Assembly: GCA_964448405.1 (NCBI GenBank)
Contig: CAYUVW010000005.1
Location: 1 to 64,000, forward strand
Source: DAORHV01 sp964448405
GTDB taxonomy: Bacteria; Patescibacteriota; Gracilibacteria; Peribacterales; Peribacteraceae
Direction: 5' to 3'
Length of the DNA: 64,000 bases
The notes under the pieces were generated by a model, which was not told the DNA's origin, made no database searches, and saw nothing but the letters and a program-made list of their open reading frames with translations. Position 1 is the first letter of the stretch. The number at the start of each line of letters is the position of its first letter. The position numbers and the translations under genes were made by a program. Positions 24,029-32,413 of the stretch are shown piece after piece.

Positions 24029-24595
24029 ATGCCCAAGAACAATCGCGAACATACCGTCGGCACGCTGATTGCAGTCGCGCAGCGTCTGGGTGCACAAGAG
24101 GTGAACGCTGCGCGAGCGGTCGCCATGGCTCGCGAAGGCAAGACGTTTACCGATATCGGGGCAGAGCTGTTGCCGAATATTGATGTTCGATTGGCGCAGA
24201 TGGCGATTGCGCGTGCATTGCGCGAGGTGCTGGATCCACCGGAGTACGAATTGTTGCGCAACCGCAATATGGTGACCGGCACGATTGAAGGCGGGTTTGC
24301 CATGTTCCCGGAAGGAACCGATCGCGATGAACGACTGGTGGCACCGTGCGAATGCAAATCACACTGGGAGGACGACGAGCTTACGGAGCTGGTACGACTG
24401 ACATTGGATCCGACATGTCGTTTCGTAGCCGGACCGTACAAAGGCCAAACATCTTGGCGCGTTGTCGCCCAGCGTTTGAATGAGGTGTATGGCGAACGTC
24501 GCCCCATGCGCAATGCCAATGCGTGCATGCGTCGTTTCAAGCGATTGCTTTCCGAGTCAGTGCCTACCGACACGATTTCCAAAAGCGAACACTAA
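24029..24595 (+). CDS. Hypothetical protein with Myb/SANT-like C-terminal domain
   Basis: A 188-aa basic protein. Residues 110-175 have the pattern of a Myb/SANT or trihelix DNA-binding unit: W-x-DDELTELVRL, TSWRVVAQRLNEVYG, then RNANACMRRFKRL. Residues 35-75 could form a second helical unit. This is a fold-level guess from spacing of aromatic and hydrophobic positions, not a family assignment. It ends 4 nt inside the convergent transporter gene. Confidence 0.65.
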   Translation: MPKNNREHTVGTLIAVAQRLGAQEVNAARAVAMAREGKTFTDIGAELLPNIDVRLAQMAIARALREVLDPPEYELLRNRNMVTGTIEGGFAMFPEGTDRDERLVAPCECKSHWEDDELTELVRLTLDPTCRFVAGPYKGQTSWRVVAQRLNEVYGERRPMRNANACMRRFKRLLSESVPTDTISKSEH

Positions 24596-25296
24596 AAAGC
24601 AATGGGGCTGAAGTTCGTATCTTTGTCATAAAAGTCTTCGTGTTCGGCGTTTTTCAGGAAGCCGACGACGCGGTAGGTGAGGGGAGTGAGTACTACCTCG
24701 ATTGCCACCTTGAAGACGTAGTTGGCGACAATAAGGCTGAGTGCGATTTCCCATGGGAACACGCCGAAAGCGCATGCCACAGCCACGAACACGCCGGTAT
24801 CGAGCAGCTGGCCGACCAATGTGGAGCCGATGGTACGCATCCAGAGGTGCTTGCCGCGCATGGCGACTTTCATTTTGGCCAGTACCAACGAGTTGGCGAA
24901 TTCGCCGATGAGATACGCGCACAAACTGGCGACAATGATGCCGCCGGTGCTCACTCCACCCAGAATTGCAGCGTAGGCATTGTCACCCGCGTACTCCAGC
25001 CACGCTGCTTCCCCAGGCATGCGTTGGATTGCCCACAAACATACGGTCATCAGGAGTGCTGCACCGAAGCCGGTCCAAATCACCCGCCGTGCTTTGGCAA
25101 ATCCGTACACCTCGGTGAGAATGTCGCTGAAAATATAGCTCAGCGGAAACAGTAACGTCCCGGCGTCGAACGAGAGTCGTAACCAACCTACCGATACGCC
25201 CCAGTCTACGATTTTGGCTGAGGAGGCGACGTTACTCACAAGAATGACGGCCACGAAGGCGGCCATGACAAGGTCGTAATAGCGATAGACTTTCAT
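24592..25296 (-). CDS. yhhQ: Queuosine-precursor transporter, YhhQ/VUT family (DUF165)
   Basis: A 234-aa polytopic protein with the family pattern: an early SNVASSAKIVDWG, then FPLSYIFSDILTEVYGFAKARRVIW, then YLIGEFANSLVLAKMKV and LDTGVFVAVACAFG. Members import queuine/preQ bases for tRNA wobble modification, consistent with a genome that salvages rather than makes them (inference). It lies 5 nt downstream of a 47-codon membrane micro-ORF and is probably translated from the same message. Confidence 0.9.
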   Translation of the reverse strand: MKVYRYYDLVMAAFVAVILVSNVASSAKIVDWGVSVGWLRLSFDAGTLLFPLSYIFSDILTEVYGFAKARRVIWTGFGAALLMTVCLWAIQRMPGEAAWLEYAGDNAYAAILGGVSTGGIIVASLCAYLIGEFANSLVLAKMKVAMRGKHLWMRTIGSTLVGQLLDTGVFVAVACAFGVFPWEIALSLIVANYVFKVAIEVVLTPLTYRVVGFLKNAEHEDFYDKDTNFSPIAF

Positions 25297-25301
25297 GTGA
25301 A

Positions 25302-25445
25302 TTAGTGAACGGCCAACGAGAAAAACAGCGCCTCGATGATCAAAACCGTAAGAGAGACGACGATCGCCAGTAAGACCCAGCCCAAGACGGTCATCGGGAT
25401 GTTGCGCGACGGGGTGGATTTGTCCGGCGGAGTGGTCGGCGTCAT
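25302..25445 (-). CDS. 47-aa single-pass membrane microprotein upstream of yhhQ
   Basis: An ATG at 25445 opens a short frame: a polar Pro/Thr N-terminus (MTPTTPPDKSTPSRN) followed by one strong membrane helix (about residues 18-46, MTVLGWVLLAIVVSLTVLII). CATACT ends 6 nt before the ATG, matching the leaderless promoter geometry of real genes here. The stop is 5 nt before the yhhQ start, so the two form a probable operon. Too short for normal ORF calling. Confidence 0.65.
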   Translation of the reverse strand: MTPTTPPDKSTPSRNIPMTVLGWVLLAIVVSLTVLIIEALFFSLAVH

Positions 25446-25505
25446 GGAATGAGTATGCCTGAGTCTCGTTTTTCTTAATACCCGAACCCGCTACCTCCTT
25501 CCTTC

Positions 25506-25682
25506 GATGCGAGGCGTTTTGAAAAAAAGTGCGCTGCGCTGCAAAAAAGATGGTAGAGTAGGCGAAGTTTCGGGACGTAGCTCAGTTGCCTAGCCTCGTG
25601 ATGCGAGGCGTTTTGAAAAAAAGTGCGCTGCGCTGCAAAAAAGATGGTAGAGTAGGCGAAGTTTCGGGACGTAGCTCAGTTG
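25506..25682 (+). repeat. Direct duplication of the tRNA-Pro promoter and 5' end
   Basis: An 83-bp sequence at 25506-25588 is repeated exactly at 25600-25682 (period 94 bp). Each copy includes the upstream A-rich tract, GGTAGAGT and the first 18 nt of the tRNA (CGGGACGTAGCTCAGTTG). The first copy ends there, so it is a truncated tRNA start. The 11-nt spacer makes a GCCTCG/CGAGGC hairpin followed by TTTT, a possible terminator for the upstream copy. Confidence 0.85.
25646..25653 (+). promoter_or_regulatory. Extended -10 box of tRNA-Pro
   Basis: TGGTAGAGT (-10 hexamer 25648-25653) ends 11 nt before the mature tRNA 5' end. An identical copy lies 94 bp upstream. No convincing -35 at normal spacing. 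Confidence 0.5.
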
Positions 25683-25740
25683 GTAGAGCGCCTGGTTTGG
25701 GACCAGGAGGCCGCGAGTTCGAGCCCCGCCGTCCCGACCA
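25665..25740 (+). tRNA. tRNA-Pro(UGG)
   Basis: A 76-nt cloverleaf. Acceptor stem CGGGACG/CGTCCCG, D-arm with AGCTCAGTTGGTAGAGC, anticodon stem CCTGG/CCAGG with loop TTTGGGA (anticodon TGG), T-arm with GTTCGAGCC, discriminator A and encoded CCA. Reads CCA and, through wobble, other CCN codons. Confidence 0.95.
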
Positions 25741-25831
25741 CTAGACTCGAATCATCGTTCTTGTTCCCTTGGTTTGGGACCATGCCGCGTCGCACCGCAG
25801 TGCGAGAGCAGCCCCACAGCCCCGACAAGAT

Positions 25832-27040
25832 TTATTGTGTTTGCTGCTCCGGGCTTGGGGTTGTATTTGTTTGGTCCACCCGACTCGTAATCATCACGGT
25901 GCCGCGACCGTCCTGGTTGCCCGTGTCGGCCAGTCGTTTGAGCTGGAAGGCGTAGGTGGCGGCGACGTCGGCGAATGCGGGACTTGGGGGGTCGGCGGGT
26001 GCTTTCACGCAGATCGGGTGTTGAATGCCCAGGAGTTTCGCGAAGGTATCGCCGTAGACTTTGCGCAAATCGAACCATTGTAAGAAGTTGTACTCAGGGC
26101 GGGTCGTGAATGGAGGAATCGGCGGTGCGATCAAAATGAAGCGCGAGAGAGAGCCGGTGGTTCGGATGTTCTGGGCGTACCCCTTGGCCGTGTAGAGTGC
26201 TTCTTCGCGTGCCATGGAGCGGAGTTTCTCCAGCGCTTGCTGGTCGCCCGCCGTTGCTTTCTCGTACTCGGCCTGGAATTCGGCGCCGCGCTCCGGACGA
26301 ATCATCGATATCCTGCTCGCCATGCGCTCATGGACATCTTCCGATCGCAACGCCTCCTGCGTTCCGTGATGCAGCGGCTGGAACAGGCGCGGGTGGAAAC
26401 TCACGTCGAATTTGTATTTTTCGGCGGGCTTTTTCCATCCACCCGGTCCTTGCCGCTCGGCGCAGGCTTGCCGCAGAAGGTGCTCCACCAGCGGCTTGTC
26501 CAAATCCCACACATCGCCGCCATCTTCCGTTTCAGAGGCTGGATTCGTCTCCGAAGAGGTGAAGCGTTTTACTGTTGGTCGTCCGAACATTCCGAGTTTG
26601 CCGCTCATGAAATCTCGTACCCGGCGCTCTTGATCGGTTTCTTTCGGCTCCTTCTTCAGACGTGCTTGCCGCTTCTCCTTTCGGATGACTTCGGGCGATC
26701 GTGGAACCGGATGATTCCGCAATACTTGGGCATAGGCCGTACGCAGTGTGTTGGTAAGATCCAGCCCTTTAAAGTCCTTAGGCACCCCGAACACCACCGG
26801 CACGGACAAGCCGCCGTAGACCTCCTTTTGTTTGCCGACGGTTCGGACCAATGTCGCAAGTAAATGGTCGAATCGCGCGCGGACACTCTCGGGGGAAGAC
26901 GTGTCGATGGGCTCTTTCGTCGTTTCCTCCAAGCGGATGTCGTCTTCGCCGTGCGCTCCAACGACGCTCACGGACATGACTAAGCTGTCTTTCTCTTTCC
27001 CGTACACCGCCGATGACACGGCTCTGTAGACCTTGTTCAT
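25832..27040 (-). CDS. Hypothetical protein
   Basis: A 402-aa soluble, charged protein without a recognised family. Residues 110-170 are Lys/Arg/Glu-rich and probably helical (RKEKRQARLKKEPKETDQERR). The C-terminal third has a more globular look (SRFILIAPPIPPFTTRPEYNFLQWFDL). TTGACA occurs 35 nt upstream of the ATG in an AT-rich leader. It lies 61 nt downstream of the similarly oriented gene 27102-27779. Confidence 0.7.
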   Translation of the reverse strand: MNKVYRAVSSAVYGKEKDSLVMSVSVVGAHGEDDIRLEETTKEPIDTSSPESVRARFDHLLATLVRTVGKQKEVYGGLSVPVVFGVPKDFKGLDLTNTLRTAYAQVLRNHPVPRSPEVIRKEKRQARLKKEPKETDQERRVRDFMSGKLGMFGRPTVKRFTSSETNPASETEDGGDVWDLDKPLVEHLLRQACAERQGPGGWKKPAEKYKFDVSFHPRLFQPLHHGTQEALRSEDVHERMASRISMIRPERGAEFQAEYEKATAGDQQALEKLRSMAREEALYTAKGYAQNIRTTGSLSRFILIAPPIPPFTTRPEYNFLQWFDLRKVYGDTFAKLLGIQHPICVKAPADPPSPAFADVAATYAFQLKRLADTGNQDGRGTVMITSRVDQTNTTPSPEQQTQ

Positions 27041-27101
27041 AGTACTACGCTAAACAATTATATTTATTTGTCAACTTCTGTGACTACTCTCTATATGCTG
27101 A

Positions 27102-27779
27102 TTATGCCGGCAACTCCACGCGCTGGTGCGGGTGGTGCCTGTTGTGCAGCTCGATGACGGTATCCAGAGCGTCGGCGCCGGAGTAGCCCAACAACTTCTC
27201 GCGGCACTCCGTTGTTCCCAGTAGCTGGGTGCGGATCTCTGCGAACATCTGGTCGAAGAGCGGGTGCCGCGTGCTCTGCCCGTTGATGCCGAAGTGACAG
27301 ATGTGGCTGAGCCATGGGTCATGGAAGTCCGAGGCAGGCGTCGGGCTTTCCTTGCGGCGCGGGCGTCCATCCCGTCTCGAGAGCCAGTCTTTGTCCATCA
27401 GCGTCACGTACCGCGCGATGTTCGGTAGCAGCGCCTCTGCATCTGCACTGTCGGTTCCGGCGTACAGCTTCAGTTTTTCGGCCTGTGATTGCAGTTGTTC
27501 GTCGACCGACCCCATGTCGATCCACTCGTGCAGCGCGCGGTTGCCCACGAAGCGCAGCACCCGTTCACGAATCCCAGAAATGACGTCGCCGACTACGATC
27601 TGATCCGGACTCCAATTCAGTTTTGCGCAGGCGTAATGAATGAACTTCGCCACGCCGTCGGTGCCACCTTGCGACAGGCGGTTGACCGTGAACAGCAGGC
27701 TGCCGGCCTCGGCAACCGAATACGGAGGCGATACAGAGGGCTCCTCCGCGACATGCAATGGTGGGCGTTGGGTGCTCAT
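27102..27779 (-). CDS. Hypothetical protein, helical
   Basis: A 225-aa soluble protein, rich in His and Trp toward the end (FHDPWLSHICHFGINGQSTRHPLFDQMF). The segment FIHYACAKL...RFVGNRALHEWIDMG is faintly like helical HD-type proteins, but no HD pair is clear. The ATG at 27779 is chosen because TTGACA-16-TAGAGT ends 10 nt before it. Divergent from rarA. Confidence 0.7.
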   Translation of the reverse strand: MSTQRPPLHVAEEPSVSPPYSVAEAGSLLFTVNRLSQGGTDGVAKFIHYACAKLNWSPDQIVVGDVISGIRERVLRFVGNRALHEWIDMGSVDEQLQSQAEKLKLYAGTDSADAEALLPNIARYVTLMDKDWLSRRDGRPRRKESPTPASDFHDPWLSHICHFGINGQSTRHPLFDQMFAEIRTQLLGTTECREKLLGYSGADALDTVIELHNRHHPHQRVELPA

Positions 27780-27858
27780 GAAGCGCTGCACTCTACCCAA
27801 GTCCACATTCCTGTCAAAATACTCTCTCTGCCCTGAAGAGTGGTAGAGTGCTTACCTC

Positions 27859-29151
27859 ATGGATACGAACGTTCCATTGGCATTCCGTCTGCGCCCCAAG
27901 TCCCTGGACGAATTCTTCGGCCAGACCGAGGTGGTAGGCGAGGGGACCGCATTGCGCAAAACAATCGAGAAAGATGCATTGTCGTCGCTCATTTTCGCGG
28001 GACCGCCCGGCACCGGGAAAACCACGCTGGCTAAAATCGTCGCCGAAACGACCAAGGCGCAATTCGCCCAGTTGAACGCGGTGACAAGCGGGGTGAAGGA
28101 TATTAAAGAAGTGTGTGCTCAGGCCGAACAACTCAAGGTGAGCCTGGGGCAGCGAACGGTGCTGTTCGTGGATGAAATCCATCGTTTCAACAAAAGTCAG
28201 CAAGATGCCTTGTTGCCGTCGGTGGAGAACGGGAACGTCATTCTCATCGGCGCTACAACCGAGAACCCGTATTTTTCGGTCAATAGCGCACTCATTTCGC
28301 GGTCGCAGGTCTATATGCTGAAGCCGCATAGCGTGGAGGACTTGCAGAAGATTTTGGAACGAGCCCTGGTGCACCCCGATGGCTTCGACGGCAAAGTCAC
28401 CATGCACCCCGACGCGGTGAAGAAAATCGCCGAACTCGGTAACGGCGACGCGCGCATCGCATTGAATCTGCTGGAGCTTTCCGTACTCATGATCGGCACG
28501 AACATCAGTCGCGAAGCTGCTGAAAAATTGCTGCGGCAGCGCGGCGGACACCGCTACGACAAGAAGGGTGAAGACCACTACGACACCATCAGCGCGTTCA
28601 TTAAAACCCTGCGTGGCTCTGACCCGGACGCGGCATTGGTGTGGCTCTACAAAATGTTGCAAAGCGGCGAGGAGCCTCGCTTTCTACTGCGACGCATGGC
28701 GATTTTCGCCAGTGAAGACATCGGTAATGCCGACCCGCGTGCACTGCAGATTGTGGTGTCGGCGTGGCAGGCGTTCGAAATGGTCGGCTTCCCGGAGGGG
28801 GAGTATTTTCTGGCGCAAGCATGTGTGTATTTGGCGCAGGCGCCCAAGAGCAATGCCGTTACGCGGGCCATGCATGCCAGCAAAGCCGCCGTGCAAGCCG
28901 CGCCGTCACTCGAGGTGCCGTACCACTTGCGCAATGCGCCGGCTAAAGGCATGAAGGACCATGGTTATGGTAAGGGCTATCAGTACGCCCACAATGCCGA
29001 GCAGGGCGTGGTCCAAGAGAACTACTTTCCGATCGGTATGCAGCCCACGACCTTTTACGAGCCGACGGATCGGGGGTTCGAAAGCGAGATTTTGGAGCGT
29101 ATTGCACAGGCAAAGGCCATTATCCGTACTCCAAACTTGAAAAATATGTAA
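27859..29151 (+). CDS. rarA: Replication-associated recombination protein RarA (MgsA)
   Basis: An AAA+ clamp-loader-like ATPase acting at stalled forks. The 430-aa length is typical. The N-terminus PLAFRLRPKSLDEFFGQ is diagnostic, followed by Walker A GPPGTGKTT, Walker B FVDEIHRF and sensor GATTENPYFSVNSALISR. The C-terminal MgsA domain contains YDTISAFIKTLRGSDPDAALVWL and the late PTDRGFE. The promoter is an extended -10 (TGGTAGAGT) ending 9 nt before the ATG. Confidence 0.95.
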   Translation: MDTNVPLAFRLRPKSLDEFFGQTEVVGEGTALRKTIEKDALSSLIFAGPPGTGKTTLAKIVAETTKAQFAQLNAVTSGVKDIKEVCAQAEQLKVSLGQRTVLFVDEIHRFNKSQQDALLPSVENGNVILIGATTENPYFSVNSALISRSQVYMLKPHSVEDLQKILERALVHPDGFDGKVTMHPDAVKKIAELGNGDARIALNLLELSVLMIGTNISREAAEKLLRQRGGHRYDKKGEDHYDTISAFIKTLRGSDPDAALVWLYKMLQSGEEPRFLLRRMAIFASEDIGNADPRALQIVVSAWQAFEMVGFPEGEYFLAQACVYLAQAPKSNAVTRAMHASKAAVQAAPSLEVPYHLRNAPAKGMKDHGYGKGYQYAHNAEQGVVQENYFPIGMQPTTFYEPTDRGFESEILERIAQAKAIIRTPNLKNM

Positions 29152-29164
29152 ATTATGCTATAAT
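29137..29164 (+). promoter_or_regulatory. Promoter of the 29200 gene, inside the 3' end of rarA
   Basis: TTGAAA (29137-29142), a 16-nt spacer and TATAAT (29159-29164) with an extended TGC. The -35 lies within the last codons of rarA. The leader to ATG 29200 is about 30 nt, A/C-rich, without a Shine-Dalgarno. Confidence 0.8.
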
Positions 29165-29199
29165 ATTAGCAAAGAGATTTCGCCCCCACATAAACACCT

Positions 29200-29793
29200 A
29201 TGACGACCATGCCGACCCTGGCCGACCGCGCTCGTATTTTTGCGCATGAACACGATGATATTCCGGCATTTCATGCCGCGTATCTCGTTGGAACGTTCTT
29301 GGCTGCGGCAGTGTTTAACTTGGGTTTCTTCCTCATGTTGATCGTCGGCCATATGTGCCTCGACTTTGTGAAGTACCGCGATTACCAGCGCTACAGTTAC
29401 AGCGAGACGATTTGGGCCATGTTCATTGAAAACATGTTCGACATCATGCTGTTCTTCATTGCACTGATGTTCAGCGTGTACACCAGCCATTCTTTTGCAT
29501 TGGCTGCTTTCTCCGGTCTTGCGCGCACCGAACTCACAATTGTTCGAGCGCTGGGTACGTTGGTGCCCAAGATTGAAATCTTGCAGCACGTTCTTTGCAT
29601 TCTTTTGAATATTCAAGCGTACCTTCACACGCCGCATGTGTTGCCACACCACGAACTTACTGATGGCCAAAAGTGGTCATTGTTCGTCACAGTGGTGTGC
29701 ATTTCTCTGCTCGGCATTGCGTTTGTGTTGTTTCATGGACGTACCGATGAGCTGATGTGGATTTTGCGCCAGGAGCTGGCGTTGCAACTGTAA
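29200..29793 (+). CDS. Polytopic membrane protein of unknown function
   Basis: A 197-aa protein with four hydrophobic helices (about 27-55, 69-92, 122-140 and 160-178) and a His-rich N-terminus (FAHEHDDIPAFHAAY). No family recognised. Its own strong promoter separates it from rarA. Confidence 0.75.
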   Translation: MTTMPTLADRARIFAHEHDDIPAFHAAYLVGTFLAAAVFNLGFFLMLIVGHMCLDFVKYRDYQRYSYSETIWAMFIENMFDIMLFFIALMFSVYTSHSFALAAFSGLARTELTIVRALGTLVPKIEILQHVLCILLNIQAYLHTPHVLPHHELTDGQKWSLFVTVVCISLLGIAFVLFHGRTDELMWILRQELALQL

Positions 29794-29822
29794 AAGAGAG
29801 GGCTTTTTGGATTGGGTATTTT

Positions 29823-30839
29823 CTATAAAGGCGGCTCTTCCGGAAATAGCTCCCTTTCCAGCTCTTTCAATTGCTTGCGCCACGCAATGGACATCTCGCT
29901 CTCTTTGCCGCCGCCGTACCGCTTCAAAAAGTCATCGAAGCGCTGGTCGAGCGTGACCAAGGTGTCGAACATCATGCGTTTATCGCTGTAAGCCAGCACC
30001 TGCTGCTCAATGGTCATGGCTTTGTACGACGCGTCTTTGACCCCGTGCGAGCCGTGCGTGCGAATAATGCTGCCGATGGCAGGGAATCCCTGCTGTGCCA
30101 CAAACCGTTCGGCGGCTTGTTCGTGCGGCGTTCCGTAGGTGGCTTTCAACGTGGTCCATGCAGCAGTCTGCGCCGGGGTAGGGGTGTAGTACGCGTCGCC
30201 GGTGAGGGATGCGAAGTCCGTGAAGCGCAGGAGGTCATGCAGTTTGGCGGCTGCCACGAGAGCTTTTTTTCGAATGAAGACTCCGCGCTTCAGGAGGGCG
30301 TCGGCGCAAATGCCGGCAACGTTTGCAACTCCGTCACTATGGTCACGGATGTGTTTGGGCAGCGCGGCTAGCTCAATCCATTCGTGGATTTGCTTTGCGG
30401 AAGGAATGGCGACGTCACGCAGCTCGAAGTTCAGGGTGCGGCCGGAAGCAGAGGTTTCGTCGATATGGATGCCAATGTATGGCGTGCTGTCCGCCGGCGT
30501 TTCCAGGCGTTGTGCCCATTCAATCAATCGAATGCCAGGAGCGTCGTCTGATGCGTGCAGGAATTCTGTGGCTTGCTTGCGATCCAATCGATACAGATCG
30601 AGGTGCGTCAGGGCGTCCCCATAGCGCTGTTCCAGTGCATATGTTGGGCTTACGACGGCCTCTTGAATTCCCAGTCCTTTGGCTACCCCCTGAGCAAAAG
30701 CAGTCTTTCCGGCACCCAATTCACCCGAGAGAAAGATGGTCAAAGGGCGTATATACAGGCTTTTTGCCAGCGAAACGCCAATATTCTGCGTTTCTACGGC
30801 GCTTTCAGACGTAATGATAAATGACTCGAACATTGACAT
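29823..30839 (-). CDS. tsaE: TsaE-HD domain fusion protein
   Basis: A 338-aa protein. Residues 1-150 are TsaE, the ATPase of tRNA threonylcarbamoyl-A37 synthesis: Walker A SGELGAGKT (38-46), SPTYALEQRY, then HLDLYRL and LIEWAQRL. Bacterial TsaE normally ends here (~150 aa). Residues 155-338 are an added helical domain with HSDGVANVA (His167) and KLHDLLRF (His201-Asp202), the layout of an HD metal-dependent phosphohydrolase. The fusion is unusual; a nucleotide-hydrolysing partner is possible. An in-frame ATG also lies two codons later. Confidence 0.85.
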   Translation of the reverse strand: MSMFESFIITSESAVETQNIGVSLAKSLYIRPLTIFLSGELGAGKTAFAQGVAKGLGIQEAVVSPTYALEQRYGDALTHLDLYRLDRKQATEFLHASDDAPGIRLIEWAQRLETPADSTPYIGIHIDETSASGRTLNFELRDVAIPSAKQIHEWIELAALPKHIRDHSDGVANVAGICADALLKRGVFIRKKALVAAAKLHDLLRFTDFASLTGDAYYTPTPAQTAAWTTLKATYGTPHEQAAERFVAQQGFPAIGSIIRTHGSHGVKDASYKAMTIEQQVLAYSDKRMMFDTLVTLDQRFDDFLKRYGGGKESEMSIAWRKQLKELERELFPEEPPL

Positions 30840-30862
30840 TTAGTCCAAAATGTAATATTATA
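30833..30862. promoter_or_regulatory. Back-to-back promoters sharing one -10 region
   Basis: On the plus strand TTGACA (30833-30838), 17 nt and TATTAT (30856-30861) drive the M23 gene. On the minus strand TATAAT occupies 30857-30862 and drives tsaE with a very short leader. The two -10 boxes overlap almost completely, so both genes cannot be initiated at once. Confidence 0.8.
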
Positions 30863-30910
30863 GATAGGTACACAGAACTTCACCTGACAAAACCCATTCT
30901 ATCACCAGTC

Positions 30911-32374
30911 ATGTCTGCCACCCGTGTCGGATTCCGCGTACAGGCATTGTATAAAGTAAAGAAGCAGTCCGCTGCGCATTTTGCGCGGCAGAAGCTGTCG
31001 TTCATGGTGGCGGTGTTGTCTATTCTGGCATTCGTGATGGGTAACATGGTGGGTCAACACGGTTGGTACGCCTTTTGGAAGTCGGTGCTTGGGAAAGGGG
31101 AGGACTCCATGATTGTCTTCACCGGTACGGTTCCGCCGATTACGTATGTGCCGGATTATCAGCTGTGGGCTCAATACGGCGGAGACAAGCGTGTGCACAC
31201 GTATTCGCAGGTACCGGCAGCGGTTCTGCGTCCATTGCCCGAGTACGACGGCATGACGCTGAAGCAAGACCAGCCGACATTCGCACGCCAGGTGTATTCC
31301 ACGCCGTGGGCGGCTGGATACAACACTCCGGAAGGCAGTCACGCCGGTGTGGATATCGACGCGCCACGCGGCACGCCGGTGAACGCGATTGCGTCGGGTG
31401 TCGTTGAAAAAGTCGGTCAGCAGAACTACGGCTTCGGCAATTACGTCATGATTCGCCACCCCAACGTTCCGGATATGTCCAAGCCGGGCGGGGTTACCAC
31501 GCTGTATTCGACCTACGCTCACTTGGATGTCATTCTCGTGAAAGAGGGTGAGACCGTTCGTAAGGGCCAGCAGATCGGCACCGTCGGCAACACCGGACTC
31601 GTCTTCGGCGCCACCGGTTACCATTTGTACTTCGAGGTCGACACGGAAGATGCGCCATTCCACCCGTACTGGCCGTTTACCAGCACCGAAGCTAGCAGCG
31701 TCGGTCTCACGTTTGTCCAGGCGGTGGACAGCACCAAGTACCGTGATCGCGTTCTGCAGTACACGGTTAACCCCATGCAGTTTGTACAGCAGCATTTGAA
31801 TACCAGTACCGTCGTCGCCTCTGCCGATGTGCATTCGTCTGCAGTGGAGTCGGATGTTCCCGCAGTACGCCTGACGTCGAAGCAACTTGCCGCCAAGCGT
31901 CGTGCCGATCGCGTCGCACGTTTGCCGGTAGTCGTGGCGGCCGTCCAGCCTGCTCCGACTCCGGTCGTTGTGAGCGAGCCTGCCCCTGCAGCGGACCTCG
32001 TTGTTGGTACTCCGGTGGAAGAGGCGTCCATTGTCGATCCGCAAAGCGTGTCATCGATCATCGTTGGAACCAATACCGATGTCGATCGCATCGAGCTTTC
32101 CCACAGCGCCATGTCGGGTCGCAGCTGGCAGAAAATGCAGGTGAAGGCGTTGGATAAGAACGGCAATATTGTGCGCTCACCGTCGTTCGATGGTCGTTTG
32201 TACATTATCGCCACGTTTGGTGAGGCCGAAATCCGCCCGAGCGAATTGTCGCCGATCGACTTCGTTGCAGGCGTTGCAACGGTGAACGTACTGCCTCGCG
32301 GTCAAAAGACGCTCATCCTCGAAACGCGCGGCGCGTTCACTGCCGTCGGCGAGGCATGGACGATGGATCGCTAA
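30911..32374 (+). CDS. M23 (LytM) peptidase-like envelope protein with altered zinc motif
   Basis: A 487-aa protein. A membrane anchor is at residues 31-48, a LytM domain at about 140-290 and a Pro/Ala/Val-rich linker at about 350-395. A beta-rich C-terminal domain of about 90 residues follows. The LytM domain has HAGVD (His144, Asp148) and YAHL, but the third motif is HLYFE (238-242) instead of HLHFE. The second His of HxH, a zinc ligand, is replaced by Tyr. It may be an inactive regulator or wall-binding protein. The start is ATG 30911; the upstream frame overlaps the promoter. Confidence 0.85.
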   Translation: MSATRVGFRVQALYKVKKQSAAHFARQKLSFMVAVLSILAFVMGNMVGQHGWYAFWKSVLGKGEDSMIVFTGTVPPITYVPDYQLWAQYGGDKRVHTYSQVPAAVLRPLPEYDGMTLKQDQPTFARQVYSTPWAAGYNTPEGSHAGVDIDAPRGTPVNAIASGVVEKVGQQNYGFGNYVMIRHPNVPDMSKPGGVTTLYSTYAHLDVILVKEGETVRKGQQIGTVGNTGLVFGATGYHLYFEVDTEDAPFHPYWPFTSTEASSVGLTFVQAVDSTKYRDRVLQYTVNPMQFVQQHLNTSTVVASADVHSSAVESDVPAVRLTSKQLAAKRRADRVARLPVVVAAVQPAPTPVVVSEPAPAADLVVGTPVEEASIVDPQSVSSIIVGTNTDVDRIELSHSAMSGRSWQKMQVKALDKNGNIVRSPSFDGRLYIIATFGEAEIRPSELSPIDFVAGVATVNVLPRGQKTLILETRGAFTAVGEAWTMDR

Positions 32375-32413
32375 ACAATTTTGGACGCTGTGGAGTCCGG
32401 GGAATCCGGAGAT
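32375..32413. repeat. Nonamer-type repeat between convergent genes
   Basis: TGGAGTCCGGGGAATCCGG lies directly after the stop of the M23 gene and just after the stop of the convergent WecA-like gene. It is a diverged member of the stop-adjacent GGAGTCC family. Confidence 0.45.
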
